Part shown: positions 26,301-33,602 of the stretch, piece by piece
Position numbering within the stretch: position 1 is the first letter of the stretch
Layout: every line of letters starts with the position of its first letter
NCBI GenBank assembly: GCA_964594075.1
Contig: CAZQKW010000002.1
Coordinates: forward strand, 68,674-132,673
DNA: 64,000 nucleotides
Direction: 5' to 3'
Origin: CAZQKW01 sp964594075
GTDB taxonomy: Bacteria; Desulfobacterota; WTBG01; CAIYCZ01
The notes under the pieces: model-generated
Told to the model about the DNA's origin: nothing
What the model saw: only the letters and a program-made list of their open reading frames with translations
Database searches by the model: none
Program-made: the position numbers and the translations under genes

Positions 26301-26331
26301 TTAAAAAATTGAATGCGGTCAATTTTTTGAC
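26297..26331. promoter_or_regulatory. Two tandem palindromes, candidate TetR operators
   Basis: TCAATT-AAAA-AATTGA at 26297-26312 and GTCAA-TTTT-TTGAC at 26318-26331 are two perfect inverted repeats with four-base spacers, their centres 20 bases apart (about two helical turns). Both lie just upstream of tetR, and the first overlaps the -35 box. The shared half-site GTCAA/TTGA with an AT spacer suggests one protein binds both. No third copy was noticed in the 13.3 kb or 31 kb intergenic regions. Confidence 0.5.
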
Positions 26332-26345
26332 GTATTTTAAGCTTT

Positions 26346-26453
26346 GACCGGTTTCATGCCGCGCAAGCCGCGCTTTGTAAGCGAGGTCAAGCATGTATCT
26401 GAAAAAAATAACTGAGCTCCGGGAAGCCCCGCCATGTAGGCGGGGAGCTTCAC
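26346..26453 (-). repeat. 110-bp two-hairpin repeat, copy A
   Basis: A 108-base element whose minus strand aligns to 56671-56781 with 16 mismatches and one 3-base indel (about 85% identity). It starts GTGAAGCTCCCC, holds a strong hairpin CCCCGCC-TACAT-GGCGGGG, then a second small hairpin CGCTT-ACA-AAGCG, and ends GCATGAAACCGGTC. It lies directly downstream of a decayed RAYT transposase reading the same way. In copy B the first stem is kept through G-U pairs. Likely a REP-like or IS200/IS605-related mobile sequence; see copy B. Confidence 0.7.
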
Positions 26454-26460
26454 TATTATT

Positions 26461-26694
26461 TTAATCCCCGATTTCATTATAAGATATGGCAGGAGATACC
26501 AGAACGGGTCGCCAGGCATATCGGCAGATAATACAAAAAGCAATTAACCAAGGAGTAGGCAATCCGCTTGAGCTGGGCAAAGGCAGAGGCATTGTCGATG
26601 AGAATGATCTTTGAAGATCGCTTGCTTTGCGTTCCCGCGAGGGCGTAACATGATAGAGAGCGCCACTGAATTTTATCCGTAATGGACGTGCCAT
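26461..26694 (-). pseudogene. REP-associated tyrosine (RAYT, Y1) transposase remnant
   Basis: The minus-strand frame starts MARPLRIKFSGALYHVT, the near-invariant N-terminus of RAYT/Y1 transposases, which normally continues with SRGNxR and about 200 more residues. Here it goes out of frame after about 20 residues and ends ISYNEIGD, which resembles the start of the C-terminal helix-turn-helix region (xYSxxEIGDxxGxHYS), so most of the catalytic domain is deleted. The HUH motif and catalytic Tyr are not seen. Dead element; its downstream edge touches repeat copy A. Confidence 0.7.
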
Positions 26695-26974
26695 GCGATC
26701 TAATTATTACCAATAGAAGATATATGCCAAGAATAAACAAGTTGCTGCAGCAGGTGCAAAATCCATGTGTACAATAGCTGCAACAATCTTATTATTTCTT
26801 TTTGGTTTCAGTATCAAGACATCGAAAAGTTTGCAGCTTAGGGTGTATGCTTCTTATGTTGCTTTCAAAATAAGCCATTGGGCAACAGCCCGTTAAGAAG
26901 CAACCCTATGTCACTACTATCTTTACATGATAAATTAACATAAAATTAATATAAAAAATAACCTTTTTGGGCTA
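26695..26974. other. Gene-free AT-rich interval with a long imperfect hairpin
   Basis: No protein-like frame was found. A nested inverted repeat occupies 26838-26909: outer arms TTAGGGT...GCTTCTTA and TAAGAAGC..ACCCTA (with a small bulge), and inner arms TGTTGC (26857-26862) and GCAACA (26882-26887). It could be an RNA element, a transposon end or a decayed repeat; no T-run follows, so it is not a standard terminator. Confidence 0.4.
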
Positions 26975-27002
26975 TTGACAGTTAATTGGTTCTATATATA
27001 AT
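26975..27002 (+). promoter_or_regulatory. Consensus sigma-70 promoter of the LRR protein gene
   Basis: TTGACA (26975-26980) and TATAAT (26997-27002) are perfect consensus hexamers with a 16-base spacer, in an AT-rich setting. Transcription would begin near 27009, giving a leader of about 235 bases before the LRR protein start. This is among the best promoter matches in the window and implies strong constitutive expression. Confidence 0.65.
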
Positions 27003-27245
27003 ATTTTCTACTTATGACAGCAACAAGCTTTTTTATATTCCCCAAATTGCCTCAAAACGGCTAAAAGTAAGCGGCATTGAGCTATTTTGTGTCAGGACTT
27101 ATATCTAATGATTTGAATATGCGCAAAATGCTGTCCAAATGAAAAAGTTGTTTTGGACACGTTCGATATCATAAATTTATCTTTTTATCAGCTTGTGTGC
27201 TGGGGGTTTTTAATTTTAAAAACGACAAACAGAAAAGGAGGGCTT

Positions 27246-29282
27246 ATGAAAAAAATGTTATTTTCAGTAAGTTTAAGTCTACTTCTTTTTGCAACCGCTG
27301 CGTATGCTGAGGAGATTAATTTACCGGATATTTCCTTTGCTGAAAATGGCATCACCATCAACAGCACAACAACACCCACGGGAAGTTTTATATATCGCAT
27401 CATAGACGACACTGTAGTAATCATCGGTTATGAATGTCCTGGTGGACCTGCTATAATCCCATCTACCATAGAAGGTAAGCCTGTAGTCCGCATTGAGGAT
27501 TATGCGTTTTCTGGATGCACTGCTTTAACCAGCGTGACCATCCCCGACAGTGTTACGAGCATTGGGGATGAAGCTTTCTACGGGTGTACCCGTTTGACTA
27601 GCATAGTCGTTGACCCAAATAATAGAATCTATAGCAATAGTAGTATGGATGGTGTGCTATATGACAAAGCTATCACAGTGCTTATTCTATGTCCTGAGGG
27701 AAAGCCTGGCGCACTTACCATCCCCGACAGTGTTACGAGCATTGAGAGATATGCGTTTAGAGGATGTACTGCTTTGACCAGTGTGACCATCGGGAACAGC
27801 GTTACTGACATTGATTATAGATTTCAAGGATGCACTGCTTTGACCAGCGTGACCATCCTCTGCAGCGTTACTGGGGCTGGGTCGTTTGAAGACTGCACTT
27901 CTTTAACCAGCGTGACCATCGGAAACAGTGTCAAGAGCATTGAGAGTTATGCGTTTCAAGGATGCACTGCTTTAACCAGCGTGACCATCGGAAACAGTGT
28001 CACGAGCATTAAGGATTATGCGTTTTCTGGATGCACTGCTTTAACCAGCGTGACCATCCCCGCCAGCGTTACGAGCATTAAAGTTTCGGCGTTCAAAGGA
28101 TGCACTGCTTTAACCAGCATAGTCGTTGACCCAAATAATAGAATCTATAGCAATAGTAGTATGGATGGTGTGCTATATGACAAAGCTATCACGGTGCTTA
28201 TTCTATGTCCTGAGGGAAAGCCTGGCGCACTTACCATCCCAGACAGTGTTACGGGCATTAAGGATTGTGCGTTTCAAAGATGCACTGCATTGACCAGCGT
28301 GACCATCGGAAACAGTGTCAAGAGCATTGAGGATGATGCGTTTTATGGATGCACTGCTTTAACCAGCGTGACCATCCCCGCCAGCGTTACGGAAATTGGA
28401 ATTAGTGCGTTTTATTATTGCACTGCCTTGACCAGCGTGACTATCCCCGAAAGCGTTACGAAAATTGGGTCTTGTGCGTTTCAAAGATGCACTGCTTTGA
28501 CCAGCGTGACCATCCTCTGCAGCGTTACTGGGGCTGGGTCGTTTGAAGACTGCACTTCTTTAACCAGCGTGACCATCGGAAACAGTGTCAAGAGCATTGA
28601 GAGTTATGCGTTTCAAGGATGCACTGCTTTAACCAGCGTGACCATCGGAAACAGTGTCACGAGCATTAAGGATTATGCGTTTTCTGGATGCACTGCTTTG
28701 ACCAGCGTGACCATCCCCGAAAGCGTTTCTAGCATTGGGCATGGTGCGTTTTATGAATGCGCTGCTTTGACTACCGCATATTTTCTTGGAAATGCACCTT
28801 ATATGGGGGACGGTGTTTTTGACGGTTGCTCAATTAATTTTATCATTTGCTATATTCCCGGGAGAACAGGGTTTACCACACCTTCTTGGTGTGGCTATCC
28901 TACGGCAGCCTGTGCAGAACCGAGCACGACTTCGGTGCCTACGACCACGACCTCGGTGCCTACGACCACGACTTCAGTGCCTACGAGCATGACTTCGGTG
29001 CCTACGACCACGACTACAATATTAGAACCATCCCTATGTGCCGCGGAGGCAATCTATGGTGAGAGCGCTGAACAGACAGAGTTACTGAGAAAGTACCGGG
29101 ACAAGGTATTGAGTAAAACTCCCGAGGGGCTGGAGCTTATAAATACCTATTATAAATTTTCCCCGACTGTAACAAAGTTATTAGAACAGAGGCCGTTGTT
29201 AAAGAAAAGGGCTAAAGAAGTTATAGATAGCATGCTGCCGGAGATAAGAAAGAAGGTAGAGGAAAGCGACAACGAGCCGTAA
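27246..29282 (+). CDS. Secreted BspA-type leucine-rich repeat (LRR_5) protein
   Basis: 678 residues. A signal peptide MKKMLFSVSLSLLLFATAAYA is followed by about sixteen 22-23-residue LRR_5 (BspA/TpLRR) repeats of form CTALTSVTIxxSVTSIxxxAFxG; LTSVTI occurs 13 times. Two long DNA blocks inside the gene are duplicated almost perfectly (138 bp at 27600/28116 and 222 bp at 27831/28488). After the repeats come a CYIPGRTGF element, a Thr/Ser/Pro linker of TTTSVP units near residues 560-595, and an 80-residue charged C-terminal domain (IYGESAEQTELLRKYRDKVLSKTPEG...) also known to me from surface proteins of anaerobic bacteria. ATG 27246 has AAAGGAGGG before it; the longer frame from 27153 would spoil the signal peptide. 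Surface adhesion or protein binding is likely (inference). Confidence 0.9.
   Translation: MKKMLFSVSLSLLLFATAAYAEEINLPDISFAENGITINSTTTPTGSFIYRIIDDTVVIIGYECPGGPAIIPSTIEGKPVVRIEDYAFSGCTALTSVTIPDSVTSIGDEAFYGCTRLTSIVVDPNNRIYSNSSMDGVLYDKAITVLILCPEGKPGALTIPDSVTSIERYAFRGCTALTSVTIGNSVTDIDYRFQGCTALTSVTILCSVTGAGSFEDCTSLTSVTIGNSVKSIESYAFQGCTALTSVTIGNSVTSIKDYAFSGCTALTSVTIPASVTSIKVSAFKGCTALTSIVVDPNNRIYSNSSMDGVLYDKAITVLILCPEGKPGALTIPDSVTGIKDCAFQRCTALTSVTIGNSVKSIEDDAFYGCTALTSVTIPASVTEIGISAFYYCTALTSVTIPESVTKIGSCAFQRCTALTSVTILCSVTGAGSFEDCTSLTSVTIGNSVKSIESYAFQGCTALTSVTIGNSVTSIKDYAFSGCTALTSVTIPESVSSIGHGAFYECAALTTAYFLGNAPYMGDGVFDGCSINFIICYIPGRTGFTTPSWCGYPTAACAEPSTTSVPTTTTSVPTTTTSVPTSMTSVPTTTTTILEPSLCAAEAIYGESAEQTELLRKYRDKVLSKTPEGLELINTYYKFSPTVTKLLEQRPLLKKRAKEVIDSMLPEIRKKVEESDNEP
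27600..27737 (+). repeat. 138-bp intragenic direct repeat, first copy (second at 28116-28253)
   Basis: Encodes SIVVDPNNRIYSNSS...PGALTIPDSVT. The copy at 28116-28253 has the same length and only about two base differences (CACAG/CACGG and CCCCGAC/CCCAGAC). Near identity at silent positions shows a recent duplication or gene conversion, not selection on protein alone. Confidence 0.88.
27831..28052 (+). repeat. 222-bp intragenic direct repeat, first copy (second at 28488-28709)
   Basis: Encodes the block from CTALTSVTILCSVTGAGSF to SGCTALTSVTIP. The copy 657 bases downstream (28488-28709) differs by about one base (TTAACC/TTGACC). Together with the 138-bp repeat it shows recent expansion of the LRR array by recombination. 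Confidence 0.88.
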
Positions 29283-29302
29283 TGCATAAACAATTGTACG
29301 TA

Positions 29303-29336
29303 AAGGCGGGGCCATTTCTGACCCCGCCTTTTTAAA
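29303..29336 (+). terminator. Rho-independent terminator of the LRR gene
   Basis: AAAGGCGGGG-CCATTTCTGA-CCCCGCCTTT forms a perfect 10-bp GC-rich stem followed by further T residues, about 20 bases after the LRR gene stop at 29282. Confidence 0.88.
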
Positions 29337-29379
29337 AAGCTGTAAGGCAATGGGGTCAGGTCTTGCTTTTTGCCAGTGT

Positions 29380-29538
29380 CTAAATTCTATAAATTCTGCT
29401 AATCGAAGAGTAGTGCATGGCCAAATGATCTGCAATGTCTTTCGGACTATATCCCTACACCTCTATCGCTTCTGGTATTTTCTGTTTTCTTGATTTTTTT
29501 AGTATGCTGTCTCCTGTCTGTATTTTTTTTATTTGCAT
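29380..29538 (-). pseudogene. C-terminal fragment of a RAYT transposase
   Basis: On the minus strand the frame from ATG 29538 reads MQIKKIQTGDSILKKSRKQKIPEAIEV, an in-frame TAG, then GYSPKDIADHLAMHYSSISRIYRI and a stop at 29380-29382. The second part is the C-terminal helix-turn-helix (GYSxKEIADHLGxHYSTISR) typical of RAYT/Y1 transposases. The flank TGGGGTCAGGTCTTGCTTTTTG (29351-29372, partly) is a sequence commonly found next to such genes. No catalytic domain remains. With the remnant at 26461 this marks the LRR locus as a site of past transposition. Confidence 0.62.
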
Positions 29539-29660
29539 TTTCACTGACTCTCCAATTCACCTACTTTACAGTGCCATTTAAAACCCTGCTGCAGAAAAGC
29601 CGGCACAACAATTGAATAAAAACTGCCTCCCCTCACCAGGGATCCGCAAACAATTCTGTT

Positions 29661-30995
29661 TCACACATTTGGAAACCCGGCACGGCGGATGCTTTCGCCA
29701 ATTTCATCAAATTTGCTGCGCAGGGCAAACAGTTTGTCCATTACTTCAGGCCGTTCATTATAAATTCGCGGAAACAGTTCGGCATAAGTGTTCCCCAAGG
29801 TGTTAAAGAGCGTGAAGAAATTCATAGTTGCCGGAAACGGCTTGTCAATAAGCGCGGCAAGATAATCAATCTCTTCCGTTGAAAGGTATGATTGAAGAAT
29901 AGTGCCTCCACCTCCCATCGGTCCAAATTCGTATGAACCGTAGGGTTTGTAGAAATTCCTTTCCCACCATTCAAGATAGCTTGCAACACCATCCTGATTA
30001 TATTTTCTATCTTTGAGCGCAAGCGTAAGGACATTACCCGCTTTCCACCCAGTGCACAGGGATGCCATGTTGCTGAACTCCATCGTCCAGGCAGCGTCAC
30101 CAATAATTAAAATGTTATCTTTGAAAGGTATCTGAATGGGCGAGAGAATGTTGGAAACACAGTTTATAACGTCAATTCTCTGACATTCAGAAAACCAGGG
30201 AGAATAGACGTCATTGCGGTAAATAAGGTCTTGCAGGCTTTCATTGAGATCTGACATTGGGTTTGAATTAAACGCGCTGACATGATACATGCCCTTTTCA
30301 TAGGTGTCATAAATCGCATAGGTGTCTTTTTCGGTAATAATAAAATTGAAACTGCCCGGATCTATGGGAATATTCCCTTTCAGCATCCAAGTGAGATACC
30401 GATAGGTGCCTCTAAACGAGCGCTCGCCATTCAGCCCTAAAAGGCGCACCGTGCGGGAATTAACGCCATCGGCGGCAACTGCAAAATGCCCTTCAAAAAT
30501 TTTATCTTTGCCCGTGATAAACACCCGGTCGCCGTCTTTACGAATAGCAGTCAAATTTGTTCCGGGGAAAATTTCAACTCCGCATCTTTCGCATTCTTTA
30601 AGCAATCCCTCAAGCAACGCTTCCTTGCTTATGAATATCCCCACCCGAACTTCATCGCCCTTTTTCTGTGCGGTCTCCCAGTCGCCAAACAGAATGCGCT
30701 TTTTCCCCGGGCTGTAAAGCTGAAACCCATATATGTTCGCATAGGGCCCCGTGTATGACACTGAAAACCCATCGGTGGCAAAGCTGAGCCTCCGGCGTTG
30801 CGCATTGAACAGAACCAGACGGTCGTATAAATATTCATTGACGCCGATCGCCCCGCCATCAGCACGGCGAATTCTGGGAATATTGCTTTTTCTGTCCAGC
30901 AGCGCCACGGCAAATCCGTTTTCTCCCAATACTTTTGCCGCCATTAACCCTGCCGGCCCGGCGCCAACCACAACCACATCATAGCGACTTGGCAT
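29661..30995 (-). CDS. GGR-family FAD-dependent oxidoreductase (RAD type), paralog 5
   Basis: 444 residues. DVVVVGAGPAGLMAAKVLGENG at residues 6-27, then RIRRADGGAIGVNEY with Arg44-Ala45-Asp46 in place of Cys, VAADGVNSRTVRLLGLN near 170 and ILIIGDAAWTMEFSNMASLCTGWKAGNVL near 290. Last gene of a six-gene operon and directly downstream of a small ferredoxin gene (33 bases), as in the RAD-type paralog at 21223. The helical C-terminus matches the other paralogs (YLEWWERNFYKPYGSYE...). Electron transfer between the ferredoxin and the flavin is the simplest reading (inference). Confidence 0.85.
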   Translation of the reverse strand: MPSRYDVVVVGAGPAGLMAAKVLGENGFAVALLDRKSNIPRIRRADGGAIGVNEYLYDRLVLFNAQRRRLSFATDGFSVSYTGPYANIYGFQLYSPGKKRILFGDWETAQKKGDEVRVGIFISKEALLEGLLKECERCGVEIFPGTNLTAIRKDGDRVFITGKDKIFEGHFAVAADGVNSRTVRLLGLNGERSFRGTYRYLTWMLKGNIPIDPGSFNFIITEKDTYAIYDTYEKGMYHVSAFNSNPMSDLNESLQDLIYRNDVYSPWFSECQRIDVINCVSNILSPIQIPFKDNILIIGDAAWTMEFSNMASLCTGWKAGNVLTLALKDRKYNQDGVASYLEWWERNFYKPYGSYEFGPMGGGGTILQSYLSTEEIDYLAALIDKPFPATMNFFTLFNTLGNTYAELFPRIYNERPEVMDKLFALRSKFDEIGESIRRAGFPNV

Positions 30996-31028
30996 ATGTA
31001 ATACCCTATGACCATCCGGCTTTCTAAA

Positions 31029-31205
31029 TTAATTGTCAGATTTTTGCGGGGCACGTACTGGGCATACCTTAATGCAGATGCCGCATTCGGTGCACATTTT
31101 ATTGTCAACCGTCACGATGTCATTAATCATGCTGATAGCAATGACCGGACATAAATCAATACATCCGCCGCAACCGGTGCATTTGTTTGTATCAATAGTA
31201 ACCAT
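31029..31205 (-). CDS. 2x[4Fe-4S] ferredoxin
   Basis: A 58-residue ferredoxin read directly from the sequence: MVTIDTNKC, then CTGCGGCIDLCP and CTECGICIKVCP motifs and the tail VRAPQKSDN. Each motif is CxxCxxCxxxCP, binding two [4Fe-4S] clusters. GAAAGGGG lies a few bases before the ATG. It is similar in layout to the ferredoxin at 22604 (both begin MV-I-T, CTGCGGCI). It lies 33 bases before a RAD-type GGR-like gene. Cytoplasmic electron carrier for that flavoprotein (inference). Confidence 0.93.
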   Translation of the reverse strand: MVTIDTNKCTGCGGCIDLCPVIAISMINDIVTVDNKMCTECGICIKVCPVRAPQKSDN

Positions 31206-31245
31206 TCTGTATCCCCTTTCCTGAGAATTATTACCTGAAAATATA

Positions 31246-31725
31246 TCAGGCAGTAGGTTTATGATTTACGGCTTCCCTTTCTTTGCTCACAATGGTTTTC
31301 ATTGCTTCCATGCGGTGGAAGTTAAACAGGGCACGTTTAAATTTGTCCCTGAAGCCTTCGGCCTGCTGGTAATTCTTAAACGCATTGCCATAGGCAAACC
31401 TTTTGCGGTCATCACTGCTGTCGCTCCATCCCAACGATCGAACTTCCCCAAATTCGTCTATATACCAATAGGTTTCATTTAAAGCCGGAATCCAGCGCGC
31501 CTTCACCTCCAGATATCCTTCTTCATCAAGCACATCTGCTATATAAATGCTGCTGACTATCTCCCAACTGCACTGTCCGTCAATTTTTTGCAATTTTATA
31601 TAGTTGCCTGACGGTGATATTTCAAGAACTTCTGCCTCAATAGGCGGCACCTGTGTTGACAGGGTCATAGTATATAACACGCGCTTGCCCAAAAGCATTT
31701 TCTTTAATTCTTCTTTAGTTACCAT
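31246..31725 (-). CDS. Conserved hypothetical protein in the HemF-like/GGR operon
   Basis: 159 residues, not recognised as a whole. The N-terminal about 95 residues are beta-rich (LGKRVLYTMTLSTQVPPIEAEVLEISPSGNYIKLQ, SSIYIADVLDEEGYLEVKARWIP). The C-terminal 60, NETYWYIDEFGEVRSLGWSDSSDDRKRFAYGNAFKNYQQAEGF, resemble a short module often found in phage proteins (YYYIxxxGEV...WxxDxxDxxRxxxGNxFKTxxEAE), so this may be a fusion of two parts. No transmembrane segments, no Cys clusters. A strong AAGGAGGG site precedes the ATG. Cotranscribed with ferredoxin and HemF-like genes; function unknown. Confidence 0.7.
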   Translation of the reverse strand: MVTKEELKKMLLGKRVLYTMTLSTQVPPIEAEVLEISPSGNYIKLQKIDGQCSWEIVSSIYIADVLDEEGYLEVKARWIPALNETYWYIDEFGEVRSLGWSDSSDDRKRFAYGNAFKNYQQAEGFRDKFKRALFNFHRMEAMKTIVSKEREAVNHKPTA

Positions 31726-31811
31726 CTATGTTCCCTCCTTGTTCCAAGGTGAAAAACGCACCAGACCTTTTTGTCTTTTGACCTCTGCACCATTAGACTG
31801 TTCGCCTGTTG

Positions 31812-32564
31812 TTAAAACTCTGCTGAAGGCGGAAAACTGAGAGCTATGAGCACTTGGGGCGGTATCCCGGCCTCAAGCCCGAGGCGAACCGCCTTGTCCT
31901 TAATAGTAATATATTCCAGCCATTTACTATTTCGGCGAAGCTTCAGCTTACGGTCTTCTTCGGTATAAGGCGTACTTTTTCTGTTGGCTATAATATTCAG
32001 ATACCCTTCAAAAAACGTCTGGTATGCTTTTATAAAAAGCTCAATTTCAGCACCCGTAAGGCTCAGCAGCTTGCATCCGACTTTAGCAGCAAGCGGGACG
32101 TCCCAGTGTGCCATGCCGTAATGTTCATCAAGCCCCTCCCGCATTTTGTCCCGATCGCGCGAAAATTGGTCGGCAACACCATCCATAAGTTGTCTCATTT
32201 TTTCCAAATCAGCAGCAACTTTTACTGCCGGAAACAAATCAAGATTCATGTGATAGGGACCGGGCCCTTCCAAAGACCATTCGGTATTAAAATGGCCCAT
32301 AGGGCAGAATGGATTTTCGGGAAAAATTTCCATTTGATACACCATATAATCTACCGGCTTATCGCCTATCGGCGGTTTTAATCCTTTAAATGTTAAATGG
32401 GTTATAGCTGCTTTTTCAAATGCCCCGCCGCGGATGGTTCGCACCTCTGCCTGATGGTTTCCGAACGGCGTAATTTCACTGGTATATGCTGCACCGCCTG
32501 AAACTTTGAGCAGTTCGTTTACAGCCCGCTCTTTCATTTCTTCAACAAATTCTACTATTCTCAT
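31812..32564 (-). CDS. HemF-like (coproporphyrinogen-III oxidase family) protein
   Basis: 250 residues. The layout follows oxygen-dependent coproporphyrinogen oxidase but is divergent: TIRGGAFEKAAITHLTFKG near residue 44 (HemF: GxVFEKAGVNxSxVxG), FPENPFCPMGHFNTEW near 80 (HemF: HPxNPxVPTxHxNxR), and YLNIIANRKSTPYTEEDRKLKLRRNSKWLEY near 190 followed by RLGLEAGIPPQVLIALSFPP (HemF: YxxIVxRRxxTPYxxxExxxQxxRRGRYVEFN...ESILMSLPP). HemF needs O2, whereas this genome looks anaerobic, so another substrate or reaction is likely. ATG 32564 has GGAGGAGGT before it. It sits in an operon with an amidohydrolase, ferredoxin and GGR-like gene, not with other hem genes. Confidence 0.72.
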   Translation of the reverse strand: MRIVEFVEEMKERAVNELLKVSGGAAYTSEITPFGNHQAEVRTIRGGAFEKAAITHLTFKGLKPPIGDKPVDYMVYQMEIFPENPFCPMGHFNTEWSLEGPGPYHMNLDLFPAVKVAADLEKMRQLMDGVADQFSRDRDKMREGLDEHYGMAHWDVPLAAKVGCKLLSLTGAEIELFIKAYQTFFEGYLNIIANRKSTPYTEEDRKLKLRRNSKWLEYITIKDKAVRLGLEAGIPPQVLIALSFPPSAEF

Positions 32565-32639
32565 CCAATACCTCCTCCGGGTATTCGTGGCTCCTCGCGT
32601 GTGCCGCAAGAGGCTGCCGAACAATTCACTGGTTACGGC

Positions 32640-33578
32640 TTACACGCCAAGTTTCATTATTTGCTGCGCGTTCCCCCCCAGCACTGCAGAGACCTCTTCC
32701 TGCGTAAAATTTATACCGTCAGGGGATTTGACGGGTAAATCTTTAATCATCTGCACCCAGTCGGCATTAGACATAAATGAGCGAAAAGAAGGACTGTCAG
32801 AGCCGAAATATATTCTTTCAGATCCTGCAAAGTCAATAAGGTCCCGCAATGATTTGCAGAACCGCGGATAGTTTTTTATTGCGATAAGCTGCCAGGCGGA
32901 AATGTCTGCAAGAATGTTAAGCTTGGTGGTCATGACCGAGAGCATCTGCTGATAGCCGAATATACCGCCGCTATGGGCGGCAATAACGGGAAGCTCAGGG
33001 AAATCTGCACCAAGATCATCAAAATGAATCGCCTGAGAATATTTGCTTCTGAGGGGCACCATCATAGAACCTGAATGTATAATAACGGGAATTTTCCATT
33101 CACACGCCTTTTCCAATAACGGATAGACTTCCTTCTGGTTGGGGTAAAATCCGGCAGTGGGGTGAAGCTTAAGACCTTTCATTCCCCAATCTTCCACACA
33201 TTGCCGAAAAAGATCTACAGCATTTTTGCGCCGCGGGTCAATACCGGCAAAGGCGACAAGTCGCTGCGGATGCTTCCGCGCAAGCTCGGCGTGCAGTCGG
33301 TTCACTTCTTCCATAGAAACTTCCTGCCCAGGGAAAGCATACTCAAAGTCAACCGGCAAGAGAACGCTCAATGCAATGCCCGCATCATCCATTTCGCGAA
33401 GCAGACTCTCCGCCTCAGGATCATCACTGGCATCAATAAGTCCATCACCCACTTCTTCGTTTGACTGCTGAATGCCGTGCTTGGCAAAATCATAGGTTAG
33501 AAACCGTGCTATCCCGTAAAAAAATTCTTTCGGCAGCCACCCTTTGCCAAAAATATGGGTATGTATGTCTATAATCAT
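32640..33578 (-). CDS. Amidohydrolase-2 (ACMSD-like) family protein
   Basis: 312 residues. A metal-dependent TIM barrel: IIDIHTHIFG at residues 2-11, LSVLLPVDFEY near 70, GMKGLKLHPTAGFYP near 135, VIIHSGS near 168, PVIAAHSGG near 200 and IYFGSDSP near 267. These are the HxH, His, His and Asp ligands of the amidohydrolase-2 group, which includes decarboxylases of aromatic acids (ACMSD, gamma-resorcylate decarboxylase) and lactone or amide hydrolases. Ends 75 bases before the HemF-like gene. In an operon without other hydrolases, a nonoxidative decarboxylase or ring-cleavage hydrolase are both plausible. Confidence 0.87.
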   Translation of the reverse strand: MIIDIHTHIFGKGWLPKEFFYGIARFLTYDFAKHGIQQSNEEVGDGLIDASDDPEAESLLREMDDAGIALSVLLPVDFEYAFPGQEVSMEEVNRLHAELARKHPQRLVAFAGIDPRRKNAVDLFRQCVEDWGMKGLKLHPTAGFYPNQKEVYPLLEKACEWKIPVIIHSGSMMVPLRSKYSQAIHFDDLGADFPELPVIAAHSGGIFGYQQMLSVMTTKLNILADISAWQLIAIKNYPRFCKSLRDLIDFAGSERIYFGSDSPSFRSFMSNADWVQMIKDLPVKSPDGINFTQEEVSAVLGGNAQQIMKLGV

Positions 33579-33602
33579 AGAAATGTTCCGTGCTGAATAT
33601 TA

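Noticed and set aside
27246..28800. LRR region as a CRISPR or tandem DNA repeat array
   Set aside because: Repeats are in frame, encode LRR_5 units and vary in length; no spacer structure.
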